This document shows, piece by piece, positions 26,007 through 33,242 of a stretch of DNA of 64,000 bases. This DNA is from an uncultured Kiritimatiellota bacterium (GTDB lineage: Bacteria > Verrucomicrobiota > Kiritimatiellia > RFP12 > UBA1067), in NCBI GenBank assembly GCA_934635385.1, contig CAKTZI010000020.1, positions 1 through 64,000 of the forward strand. Reading direction: 5' to 3'. A program made the position numbers and the translations under genes. The notes below the pieces were generated by a model. That model saw only the letters and a list, made by a program, of their open reading frames with translations, made no database searches and was not told the DNA's origin. Positions within the stretch are counted from its first letter, which is position 1, and the number at the start of each line of letters is the position of its first letter.

Positions 26007-26888
26007 ATGAACGGAGAGTATCATGCCACAATCGGCATGGACGTGAGCGACCGCACGACGAAAGTCTGCGTCATGTCCAAGGAGGGCGGCGCGAGGCGCA
26101 TCCTCGAGAAGACGACGATACCCACGACGGGGGACGGGCTCCGGGCGTACCTTTCCGGCAAGGGCGCGGACTGGCCGGTGGTGTTCGAGACCGGCGCGCA
26201 CTGCCGCTGGATGAGGCGCGAGGTCGAGTCCCTCGGCATGAGGGCGATCGTCGCCAGCCCGTCGAGGCTGCGGATGGTGACGGAGTCCGACACGAAGGAC
26301 GACCGCAACGACGCGAGGGATCTTGCGAGGCTCGCCCTCGCCGACGCGGAGCTGCTGCACCCGGTGAGGCTGCGCGGCGAGCGGTGCCAGCAGGCGCTGC
26401 GGCTGCTGAAGGCGCGGGACATGCTCGTGAAGGTCCGCACGATGCACGTGAACGAGCTCAGGGGGTTCGCGAAGTCCATGGGCTTCAGGCTGCCGGACTG
26501 CCCCGCCAACAGGGCGCACGCCATGGACAGGTCCGGGCGGCCCGCCGACTTCGAGGCCGTCGCCTGGCCGCTGATGGGCGTGCTGGAGACGGTGGACGTC
26601 AAGACAAGGGCCTGCGAGGCCCAGGTCCGGGCGCTCGTTCGGCGGCTGATGGTCGAGGCGGCGCAGATTGCCCTGCGAAGCGCCGCGAAGGACACGGACG
26701 CGAAGCTCAGGGGCGAGCGGATGTGCGCCAGGGGCGGCAGGATCGCGAAGAGGAAGGCCCTCGTCGCGGTGGCGCGCTGCCTCGTGGTGACGGCGGCGGC
26801 GCTCCTGAAGAGGCCCGACGCGAAGTACGTGCCGCTGTCCGAGGCGGCCAGGCGCGAGTTCGAGGCGATGCGCGCGTCTGAGGCGTAG
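26007..26888 (+). CDS. IS110-family transposase with internal deletion
   Basis: 293 residues against the usual 330-400. The N-terminal DEDD/RuvC-like domain is intact (IGMDVSDRTTKVCV, VFETGAHCRW, SDTKDDRNDARDLARLA). The coiled region (LLKARDMLVKVRTMHVNELR) is followed by RRLMVEAAQIALR, which belongs near the C-terminus. The helix-hairpin-helix PGVGP...T segment and the GLTP...SG segment with the catalytic serine are absent. The frame is intact, so this is a clean in-frame loss of roughly 100 residues. Probably inactive alone, or mobilised in trans. AGGAGG precedes the ATG. Confidence 0.82.
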   Translation: MNGEYHATIGMDVSDRTTKVCVMSKEGGARRILEKTTIPTTGDGLRAYLSGKGADWPVVFETGAHCRWMRREVESLGMRAIVASPSRLRMVTESDTKDDRNDARDLARLALADAELLHPVRLRGERCQQALRLLKARDMLVKVRTMHVNELRGFAKSMGFRLPDCPANRAHAMDRSGRPADFEAVAWPLMGVLETVDVKTRACEAQVRALVRRLMVEAAQIALRSAAKDTDAKLRGERMCARGGRIAKRKALVAVARCLVVTAAALLKRPDAKYVPLSEAARREFEAMRASEA

Positions 26889-27380
26889 CCCGTCCGGAGG
26901 GAGGCTGCGGACACGGGGCGAAGACGACGGTTTCGGCGAAAAGCAAAGATGTCGCGTCGCGGGAGAGTGCGGACTTGGATTCTGCATCATCGAATGCGCC
27001 AATGAGGCAGCACCCCCGCCGACGCATTATAAGGTGCGCGGGCGACGAAAGTCCCAGAGCGCGGATAGGAGAAGGACATCACCTGCTTTCGCGGCCTGCG
27101 GAATCGCTCCGCGATGGCCTATTGACTTTTGTTCTCATAGGAGGTCTGATGCGGAAAATTCTGTGAGCAAAAAGTGTCAGACCCCAATGGTGGGGTTCGC
27201 GTGGTAGGGTTTGCGGGCGCAGATGTTCGGATGCGATCGCGCGGTGTAAATGTCGTTCGGGCGGATGGCCAGCAAGATCGTCTTCGGTTATGGTATACTA
27301 AGGTTGTTTCGATTGGAGTGCTAATCGAATCGAAATCGACGGGAGTTGATGCCGAATCGACGCAATGAAAGGGTCTTAAG
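26889..27380. other. IS flank and upstream region of the RhuM-Fic gene
   Basis: No gene is seen. The part to 27170 may be the right end of the IS and holds a small stem GCGGAATCGCTCCGC (27110-27124 area). After the GTGTCAGACCCC repeat, TTATGGTATACT supplies a -10 (27294-27299), followed by several ATCGAATCG-type short repeats before the ATG at 27381. Confidence 0.45.
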
Positions 27381-28334
27381 ATGAACGAGAAAAACCAGCT
27401 TGTGCTATTCAAGTCGAAAGACGGGCAAGTCAGCTTGCCCGTGACGCTGGAGCGCGAGACCGTCTGGCTTTCGCAGCGGCAGATGGCGGATCTGTTCGGG
27501 AAAGACCGAACGGTCATCGGACGTCATATCCGAAATGCGATAGATGAAGGTGAGATTGACGAGAAAGTGGTATGTGCAAATTTTGCACATACCACTCGTC
27601 ACGGCGCGATGGAGGGACGTACTCAGAGCCAGAATGTCATTTACTACAATCTCGATGTCGTGATTTCGGTTGGCTATCGTGTGAAGTCGCAGCGCGGCGT
27701 CGAATTCCGGCGTTGGGCGACGTCCGTGCTGCGCGACTATCTGCTCAAGGGCGCGGCTGTCAACGAAATGCGTCTGCGTCAGCTCGGACAGGCCGTCGAG
27801 GTGATGAAGCGCGTCTCGAACCGACTGGACGCGGAACAGGTCTTGGATGTCGTCAAGGCGTACTCGTCGGCACTCGACCTTCTGGACGCCTACGACCATC
27901 AGACGGTTGGCAAGCCAAAAGCGCGGGCGCGCTCGGTCGAGCTGACTTACGCGGACTGTCGTGCGTTCATCGACAGCATGAAGTTCGCCGAGACGTCGCC
28001 GCTTTTCGGCAACGAGAAGGACGGCTCCTTCAAGTCAGCGTTGGGCGCGGTCTACCAGTCCTTCGGCGGAAAGGATCTCTATCCGTCGGCACAGGAGAAG
28101 GCGGCGAACCTGCTTTATCTCGTCACGAAGAACCACGGCTTCTCCGACGGGAACAAGCGCATCGCGGCTGGGCTCTTTCTCTATTTCCTCCAGCGCAACA
28201 GACTGCTGCTGCGCAAGGACGGCTCCAAGCGCATCGCCGATTCGACGCTTGTCGCGCTGACGGTCATGATCGCCGAGTCGCGTCCGGCAGAAAAGGAAAT
28301 GATGGTCAACCTCGTCATGACCTTCTTGGCCTGA
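27381..28334 (+). CDS. RhuM-family protein with C-terminal Fic domain
   Basis: 317 residues. The N-terminal half is RhuM-like (VWLSQRQMADLFGKDRTVIGRHIRN, a helix-turn-helix, then NLDVVISVGYRVKSQRGVEFRRWA). The C-terminal half is Fic/Doc with HGFSDGNKRIA (252-262); the family motif HxFx(D/E)GNxR is complete, so AMP-transfer activity is possible. Such genes occur in islands and are treated as toxin or virulence proteins; no separate antitoxin is seen next to it. A perfect palindrome lies in its coding sequence at 27566-27596. Confidence 0.88.
   Translation: MNEKNQLVLFKSKDGQVSLPVTLERETVWLSQRQMADLFGKDRTVIGRHIRNAIDEGEIDEKVVCANFAHTTRHGAMEGRTQSQNVIYYNLDVVISVGYRVKSQRGVEFRRWATSVLRDYLLKGAAVNEMRLRQLGQAVEVMKRVSNRLDAEQVLDVVKAYSSALDLLDAYDHQTVGKPKARARSVELTYADCRAFIDSMKFAETSPLFGNEKDGSFKSALGAVYQSFGGKDLYPSAQEKAANLLYLVTKNHGFSDGNKRIAAGLFLYFLQRNRLLLRKDGSKRIADSTLVALTVMIAESRPAEKEMMVNLVMTFLA
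27566..27596. repeat. Palindrome inside the RhuM-Fic gene
   Basis: AGTGGTATGTGCAAA, one base, then its exact complement. It lies over codons for VVCANFAHTT, which are usual in RhuM proteins. The protein may bind its own gene here, or the symmetry may be a coding coincidence. Confidence 0.6.
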
Positions 28335-28391
28335 GAAAAGAATGTGTCTGCCCCACTCTTGTCCGTCCTGTTTGAGTCTTGCGCAGAAAAC

Positions 28392-28436
28392 GAAAGACCC
28401 GCCGTCGGCATCGCTCGTTGCGACGGTCTCGTTTTT
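28392..28436 (+). terminator. Terminator of the RhuM-Fic gene
   Basis: AAGACC plus CCGTCG (28402-28407) pairs with CGACGG (28421-28426) and GTCT, followed by CGTTTTT. The T run runs straight into the next promoter, so terminator and promoter abut. Confidence 0.6.
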
Positions 28437-28438
28437 GG

Positions 28439-28444
28439 TATAAT
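28439..28444 (+). promoter_or_regulatory. Flavin-reductase gene -10 box
   Basis: TTTTTGGTATAATTC, directly after the terminator stem. The gene starts 87 bases downstream. Confidence 0.55.
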
Positions 28445-28531
28445 TCACTGTGCACGGTTCGCTTGTACGGTTCCGCGTTTCATGTCATGAAGCGGAGCGT
28501 ATGCGACGACAGACAATCAGGAGGCAACAAA

Positions 28532-29101
28532 ATGAGGAAGAACTTTGGGCCCAAGGCGTGGCTCTATCCGATGCCGGTGCTGATCATCGGCTCGTATGAC
28601 GAAAACGGAATCGCGGATGCGATGAACGCGGCATGGGGCGGCATCTCGCTCGAAGACCGCATCTCGATCTGCGTGGACGATGCGCACAAGACGACAGCGA
28701 ACGTGCTTGCGCGCAAGGCGTTCACGGTACACGTTGCGGATGTGAAGAACCTTGTCGCGTGCGACTACGTGGGGTGCGTCTCGGCAAACAAGGCGCCCAA
28801 CAAGTTGGCGAAGACGGGATGGACGGTCACAAAGAGCGCGTTTGTTGATGCGCCCGTGATCGAAGACCTGCCGATGGTGCTGGAATGCGAACTCGTGAGC
28901 TACGACAAGTCCGACTGCCGGATGGTCGGCAAGATCGTCAATGTCGGCATCGACGAGTCGGTCCTGACGCCCGACGGCAAAGTCGATGTCGCGCGACTCG
29001 CGCCAATCACATTCGATCCGGTCAACCACGTCTACCATAGGCTCGGTGAAACCGTCGGCACAGCGTTCAAGGCCGGACTCGCGTTGTCCGCCCGTGTGTA
29101 A
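28532..29101 (+). CDS. Flavin reductase family protein (FMN-binding split barrel)
   Basis: 189 residues, ATG behind AGGAGGCAACAA. KAWLYPMPVLIIGSYDENGI and NAAWGGISLEDRISICVD mark the FMN-binding split-barrel fold, and RKAFTVHVADVKNLVACDYVG continues it. Members reduce or bind flavin with NAD(P)H, often as stand-alone anaerobe proteins. No partner is seen, so the substrate is unknown. Confidence 0.85.
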   Translation: MRKNFGPKAWLYPMPVLIIGSYDENGIADAMNAAWGGISLEDRISICVDDAHKTTANVLARKAFTVHVADVKNLVACDYVGCVSANKAPNKLAKTGWTVTKSAFVDAPVIEDLPMVLECELVSYDKSDCRMVGKIVNVGIDESVLTPDGKVDVARLAPITFDPVNHVYHRLGETVGTAFKAGLALSARV

Positions 29102-29111
29102 GGGTACGCTA

Positions 29112-29543
29112 ATGATGAAGTGTGTTTCTGCTTTTGTGGTTGCCGCATTGATGGCGTGTGGCGGATGTGCCTCGTCACAGATGACGGCAGATGGTCGCCG
29201 AGTTGAAAATGTTTCGTTGCGGTCAATGTCGCACAATACGCATTCGCCAGAGGTTGGCAAGATTTATGTCCACAAAGGTGGACGAACCATGAATGTGATT
29301 CAGACTTTGGAGGAGGGGGTGTTGGTGCACCCCGTTGTGGGCGAGATGGAGTTTGAATGGAGAGGTATGGCTACAGTTAATGACAAGATGACTATTTACG
29401 TTGAGACCTCGCAAAAGTATCTTGATGACGAATTCCTGAAAGTGGGCCTTTACGAATACGTCGGACGATACACTTACACGGTCATACACGATGTCCGACG
29501 AACAGTCCGTTGGTTTCGTGAAGTCAAATCTGCGACGGAGTGA
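29112..29543 (+). CDS. Lipoprotein sharing a domain with the 22908 protein
   Basis: 143 residues. A signal peptide with lipobox LMACGGC (cleavage near C19) anchors it. The mature part, including YLDDEFLKVGLYEYVGRYTYTV and VRWFREV, lines up with the 22908 protein (YVDDQYLESGVYAYRGTYTYET...VPQFQEV). The two are therefore paralogous domains, one lipid-anchored and one fused to a zinc-ribbon membrane region. The family is not recognised. It lies 10 bases after the flavin-reductase gene. Confidence 0.75.
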   Translation: MMKCVSAFVVAALMACGGCASSQMTADGRRVENVSLRSMSHNTHSPEVGKIYVHKGGRTMNVIQTLEEGVLVHPVVGEMEFEWRGMATVNDKMTIYVETSQKYLDDEFLKVGLYEYVGRYTYTVIHDVRRTVRWFREVKSATE

Positions 29544-29576
29544 TATCCTATTGCTCCGGCATAAAAAGGATTGATA

Positions 29577-29610
29577 AACTCCGATGATTGATGCTCTCGC
29601 GCGGCCTACG
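29577..29610 (+). repeat. Partial AACTCCGATGATT repeat element
   Basis: AACTCCGATGATTGATGCTC then TCGCGCGGCCTACG. The left end matches the elements at 2274 and 34850. The closing arm is lost where the KTSC-gene fragment begins. Confidence 0.65.
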
Positions 29611-29613
29611 AGT

Positions 29614-29677
29614 AAAGGCAAATTCTATTCCGCGAACATTCGCGGCAAGTTCGACGGACGAAAGCTCCAATCCCAAA
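29614..29677 (+). pseudogene. 3' fragment of a KTSC-domain gene
   Basis: This stretch is nearly identical to the end of the intact KTSC gene at 36478-36540 (GKFYSANIRGKFDGRKL). Here it is cut off from any start and fused to repeat elements on both sides, so it is a copied or left-behind 3' end. Confidence 0.75.
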
Positions 29678-29703
29678 CCTATTCCGAGGCTGCGGTTGTT
29701 TTT

Positions 29704-29792
29704 AACACAGAGCGGCCTACGGTCGGGCGATGAGAGACGACAGGGAGATACGCTTCGCGCCCTCTCCTTGCCCCACGAGGCGGCTCTGTGTT
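29704..29792. repeat. Inverted repeat with AACACAGAGC arms
   Basis: AACACAGAGC (29704-29713) and its complement (29783-29792) bracket about 70 bases that start with GGCCTACGGTCGGGCG. The arm matches 19198, and the GCGGCCTACGG core matches 29601 and 34875. Confidence 0.65.
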
Positions 29793-29805
29793 TCATCATC
29801 CGTTG

Positions 29806-30675
29806 TCAAAATGCGAGTAGCCGCGCCGGCGGAAGTTTGAGCGTGTCCAGCGCCGAGAACCAGGAGTCGAGGCTGAGAGCCTTGTCGTTGAAGTTGTTCG
29901 TGCCAAGGGAAATGAGACAACCCGATTCGCGCGCGAACTTCAAGTAGCGCGGATGCTGTTGAAACGGCGACTCGGCTTGAACTTCCATCGCGATGCCCTT
30001 TTTCTTCGCTTTCGCGAAGAGGGCTTTCAGTCGTGCGTCCGTCCAAAGTTTGTCCCACTGGCTTTCAAGCGCTTTGGGGAGATAGGTCGGGTTCGCCAAG
30101 ATGGTGATGGGTTCGTCCAATATCTGCATGTTATGCGCGAAATAGCGTTCCATCCACGCTTCGGGATTGGGAATCGGAAAGTCTTCCCAGAGTTTCTGGC
30201 CGTCCATGATCAGCGCATCCGCGAGGATGAAGTCCAGTCGGCTGCGCGTGGCCGCATCGATCTGCCGATACCAGTCGCGGTCGTTGACCTGCGCGCCCAC
30301 GCGGATGAGACGACCCTCCGCAAGGCCCCTTGCGCGGGCCGCGTCGATGAAGGCGTTGAGCTTTTCGTTCGTGTCGATCTCCCAGCCGCGTCCGTGATTG
30401 GCGATGAATGCGGACGCGATGCCGGAGGCCCGTTCGCGCGCCAACGCATTCTCGACGGTCATGCCACCGCGCAGGTGGATGTGGAAATCGCAGAGTCGAA
30501 AACCTTGGCGCAGAAAAGCCTGCACATGTTCCGTTGTCGATTCCGGATAGAGCCAGGGCGCATCGGCCCTTGTGGCGTATTCGCAACCTGGCGGCGGACA
30601 GACGCATCCCGGAAAGGCCGCGACGGCGGAACACGTTCCGAGGATGCCCAACATTTGTCGACGTGTCACGTTCAT
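29806..30675 (-). CDS. Exported amidohydrolase/PHP-like metal-dependent hydrolase
   Basis: 289 residues from ATG 30675, behind AAAGGAGAA. The N-terminus has a twin-arginine signal, TRRQMLGILGTCSAVAA, with a lipobox ending in PGC, so the protein is probably exported folded and lipid-anchored. CDFHIHLRGG is the first metal-binding HxH motif of amidohydrolase-related enzymes, and the remaining residues fit a TIM barrel (ADALIMDG, MEVQAESP, ISLGTNNF). Substrate unknown. Divergent from the AraC regulator at 30778, which likely controls it. Confidence 0.75.
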   Translation of the reverse strand: MNVTRRQMLGILGTCSAVAAFPGCVCPPPGCEYATRADAPWLYPESTTEHVQAFLRQGFRLCDFHIHLRGGMTVENALARERASGIASAFIANHGRGWEIDTNEKLNAFIDAARARGLAEGRLIRVGAQVNDRDWYRQIDAATRSRLDFILADALIMDGQKLWEDFPIPNPEAWMERYFAHNMQILDEPITILANPTYLPKALESQWDKLWTDARLKALFAKAKKKGIAMEVQAESPFQQHPRYLKFARESGCLISLGTNNFNDKALSLDSWFSALDTLKLPPARLLAF

Positions 30676-30764
30676 TTTCTGTTCTCCTTTTGCGGTTAAA
30701 GAAACGTGGGCATTATACTCTCTCGGACACCTGTCGATCAATAGATTATTGTCCAAAAATATTG

Positions 30765-30770
30765 TATAAT
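30765..30770 (+). promoter_or_regulatory. AraC-gene -10 box, leaderless promoter
   Basis: TATTGTATAAT ends seven bases before the ATG at 30778. This puts the predicted transcription start on the start codon. Confidence 0.65.
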
Positions 30771-30777
30771 CTTCGCC

Positions 30778-31632
30778 ATGTTCATTGACCCGAAAAAGAA
30801 CTTCTGGATAGAGGAGGCCGTGCTTTCGCCGTCCGCGCAGATTCCGTCGCACGTGCATCGCGACACATGGGAACTCAACTTCACCAAGTGCGGGAACGGC
30901 GTCCGCACGCTCGGCGACTCGACGGAACCGTTTGCCTGTGGCGATGTCGTCTTGACGCCGCCGCGCGTGAAGCACTTCTGGGACTTTCGTCCGTGGAAGA
31001 AGAAATTCTGCACCTACTGCGTCTTCATTCGCGAACGCTGGATTGATGAGTTGCAGCGAGTCATTCCGACGCTCACTATCGACTTTGCGCCGCTTCTGCG
31101 CACCCCAGTCTCCATTGTCGCGCACGGAAGTCTTCGTGCGAAGGCGCGAAAGATCCTTGAAACGCTCAGCGCACAAGGCGAGTCGGAACAGTCTCTCCGC
31201 ATCGTGAAACTCCTCCTTCTTTTTTCGCAGGCCTCGGAGGATGCCGAGCGCATTCGGCATCCAGCGGTGCTTGCGCCCGAAGAGCAGGCGCGTGAGGACT
31301 TGCGGCTTTATTTCATTTGCAATTACATGCGCCCGATTCGGCTTGACGATGCGGCGCGAGAATTCGGGAAGAGCCGTAGCGGATTTTGCGACTATGTGAA
31401 ACGCATCACGGGAAAGACGCTTGTCGAGTGCCTCATGGAAACGCGCATGGAGAAGGCGTGCGAACTGCTTGCGACGACGACGGCGTCCGTCGCCGAAATC
31501 GCCGTGCGAGTCGGAATTGAAGATGCGGCGTATTTCTCGCGCATCTTCTCGCGGCGCATGGGCATGAGCCCGCTGGGCTGGCGCAGACGCAAGAGCAAAG
31601 ACATGGCACACTGCGAAACTTCGTTGGCATGA
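30778..31632 (+). CDS. AraC-family transcriptional regulator
   Basis: 284 residues. The N-terminal cupin (HVHRDTWELNF, CGDVVLTPPRVKHFW) would bind a small ligand. The C-terminal pair of helix-turn-helix motifs includes IRLDDAAREFGKSRSGFCDYVKR and VAEIAVRVGIEDAAYFSRIFSRRMGMSP, the AraC signature. It lies head-to-head with the exported hydrolase, with about 100 bases between starts, so local control is likely. Confidence 0.9.
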   Translation: MFIDPKKNFWIEEAVLSPSAQIPSHVHRDTWELNFTKCGNGVRTLGDSTEPFACGDVVLTPPRVKHFWDFRPWKKKFCTYCVFIRERWIDELQRVIPTLTIDFAPLLRTPVSIVAHGSLRAKARKILETLSAQGESEQSLRIVKLLLLFSQASEDAERIRHPAVLAPEEQAREDLRLYFICNYMRPIRLDDAAREFGKSRSGFCDYVKRITGKTLVECLMETRMEKACELLATTTASVAEIAVRVGIEDAAYFSRIFSRRMGMSPLGWRRRKSKDMAHCETSLA

Positions 31633-32146
31633 GTGCCACGCTTCGCACAGAGGTATATGTAAGACCAGTGAAACTTGTCCGACTTTCGTGTCCGTGCCAC
31701 GTGCGGCATTTGTACCCGTCGGCGCGGCGCAGCCGCCTCGCGCGCGACAGCCCGGAAACCAGGGCTTCAGCATGAAAAGATGATTTTTTCTCTGTGCGAC
31801 AGCAGTCGCATTGGGCACGTCGTCCCGCCAGCTCGCGCTCGCGCGTCGGAACGGGAAGCTGCTCGCTCGGTCTCGTCGTTCGGGTTTGCGCTTCTCGCCG
31901 AAGACAACCGACCGACTTCAGCCTGCCGTGCCTCGGCGAGACCACGGGCTGCGGGCGAGACCTCTCCGACGCCAGCAAACCCTCGCTCCTCACTCGCGCC
32001 ACTTCCCGCCCCTCCGCGCGCGACACCGCACCTTCGATCTTGTCACGCGGAGCCGCAGAGTCTTGGCTACATTGAGAAGCGCAGATCGTGGCCAAAAGTG
32101 CGACGAACTGCCAAGCAGTAAGCGAATTGTTTCTCCGCGCGGAGGC
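31633..32146. other. Gene-free GC-rich gap
   Basis: No open frame here has protein-like composition; all are Arg/Ser/Ala-rich shadow frames. Short GC-rich inverted pieces (GGCGCGGCGCAGCCGCC near 31720) and a six-T run at about 31785 are the only visible features. Confidence 0.5.
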
Positions 32147-32185
32147 TCGGGAACACGGTCGTGTAGTTTTGTGGTATAATTCGCG
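32147..32185 (+). promoter_or_regulatory. Promoter and palindromic operator of the PIN pair
   Basis: TCGGGAACACGGTCGTGTAG then TTTTGTGGTATAATTCGCG, almost the same as the vapBC promoter at 17253. The -10 is 32175-32180. Palindrome ACACGGTCGTGT is at 32154-32165. Confidence 0.65.
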
Positions 32186-32246
32186 TGTTCCTTGGGCGGC
32201 AGCGATTCTGCCCTTGGATGTCGTAATCAATTATGTCGTGCTTCGC

Positions 32247-32681
32247 ATGAGAGTCTATCTCGACAACTGCTGTTACAATCGTCCGTTTGATCCACAAACG
32301 GATTTGCGCATTTGTCTCGAAACGATGGCGAAGATGCGTGTGCAAGCCCTGATGAAAAGCGGTGCTGTTGAATATGCTTGGAGCGATGCCCTTGATTACG
32401 AACTCGGTCAAAGCCCGAACTATCAAGAGCCTGACATGATTGCGCCGTGGAGAGATGGTGCCGTTGTTGATGTCGCGACAGACGATGAATTGATTGACCG
32501 CGCCGAAAAAATCCAGTCATACGGCATCAAGGCTATGGATGCCATGCACATTGCAAGTGCAGAATCTGCTGGATGTGACTGGTTCCTGACGACCGACAAG
32601 GGAATTCTTAAGAAATTGAGAATGCTTGGCGAAATGCGTATCGCCAATCCGATTGATTTTGTCACGGAGGATGCAAGATGA
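32247..32681 (+). CDS. PIN-domain protein
   Basis: 144 residues. MRVYLDNCCYNRPFD is the opening of a PIN subgroup (D6, then NRPFD), with the second acidic patch in EYAWSDALDYE and further aspartates in AMDAMHIAS and FLTTDKGIL. The stop overlaps the next ATG (ATGA). In this PIN branch the small partner follows rather than precedes the nuclease. Confidence 0.8.
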   Translation: MRVYLDNCCYNRPFDPQTDLRICLETMAKMRVQALMKSGAVEYAWSDALDYELGQSPNYQEPDMIAPWRDGAVVDVATDDELIDRAEKIQSYGIKAMDAMHIASAESAGCDWFLTTDKGILKKLRMLGEMRIANPIDFVTEDAR

Positions 32682-32896
32682 CGATGATTCCCGATAATGA
32701 ACTTCGGACATTGTGCTTTAATGTCCTTGTTGATCGCGTTGGCTATCTTGACACGGAGCGGTTTGTGGCTATGATAAGCCGTTCAACGGAAGACTACACG
32801 TCATGGCATCAACGCCATTTCGGCAACGGGGAATCGGCAAGGGCCCTTGGCGAGAAAATCAAGGCATTCGCCGCAACAAAGCGGCAATGTGTCTGA
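32678..32896 (+). CDS. Small partner protein of the PIN gene
   Basis: 72 residues. ELRTLCFNVLVDRVGYLDTE and RFVAMISRSTEDYTSWH form an alpha-helical protein of a type that commonly follows such PIN genes. The family is uncharacterised. It is presumably the antitoxin of this pair, shown by the overlap and the shared operator upstream. Confidence 0.65.
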   Translation: MTMIPDNELRTLCFNVLVDRVGYLDTERFVAMISRSTEDYTSWHQRHFGNGESARALGEKIKAFAATKRQCV

Positions 32897-32990
32897 CGCA
32901 ATCTGATTTAAATTTTCAAAACTGCACCCCGAAAGGAACCCAAAATAACAGTTTAAGCGAGAGGCGGAAGTAACGCACCGCCAAACCAAG

Positions 32991-33159
32991 TCAATTTGCA
33001 ACTGCAAAGCGATCGTCTCTGGAAACGTAGGAACTTTCGAGACTGACGACACTTAGCAGGGAACGCATATGCGTTTCCCTCCTTTTGTGTTTCAGTCAGG
33101 GCAATTCCTACGGCCTCCAGAGAAACATGAAAAGAGGGTTTCTTTTTGTGTCCGATTGC
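32991..33159 (+). ncRNA. Conserved structured RNA leader, copy 2
   Basis: Same fold as 22650-22816. P1 GCGATCG (33009-33015)/CGATTGC (33153-33159); P2 TCTCTGGA (33016-33023)/TCCAGAGA (33116-33123); P3 CGTAGGAA (33026-33033)/TTCCTACG (33105-33112); P4 GACTGA (33041-33046)/TCAGTC (33092-33097); P5 around GCATATGC (33058-33080); P6 CATGAAAAG/CTTTTTGTG (33126-33150). P2-P5 differ from copy 1 on both strands while staying paired, whereas the first 25 bases, GACGA, GCAGG, GTGTTTC and AGGGTTTCTTT are kept. It ends 83 bases before the SPFH gene. Confidence 0.8.
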
Positions 33160-33242
33160 CACGCGGCGAACCGGCACGGAAAGGAGGATGGCCCGTTCTC
33201 GATCCGTGAGACAAGTCACAGGGCAGAAACAAGGAAAATTCG

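Larger units (their letters stand above)
25644..27185. mobile_element. IS110-type element region bounded by GGGGTCTGACAC inverted ends
   Basis: GGGGTCTGACAC (25644-25655) and its complement GTGTCAGACCCC (27174-27185) flank the transposase gene. A GTGGTAGGGT direct repeat follows both (25659 and again near 25672 on the left; near 27200 on the right). IS110 elements themselves lack terminal inverted repeats, so these may be dispersed target repeats or the ends of a larger composite; true boundaries are uncertain. Confidence 0.4.

Noticed and set aside
31675..32121. Several open frames in the gap between the AraC gene and the PIN gene
   Set aside because: They are Arg/Ser/Ala-rich, overlap each other on both strands, lack ribosome sites and match no family pattern.
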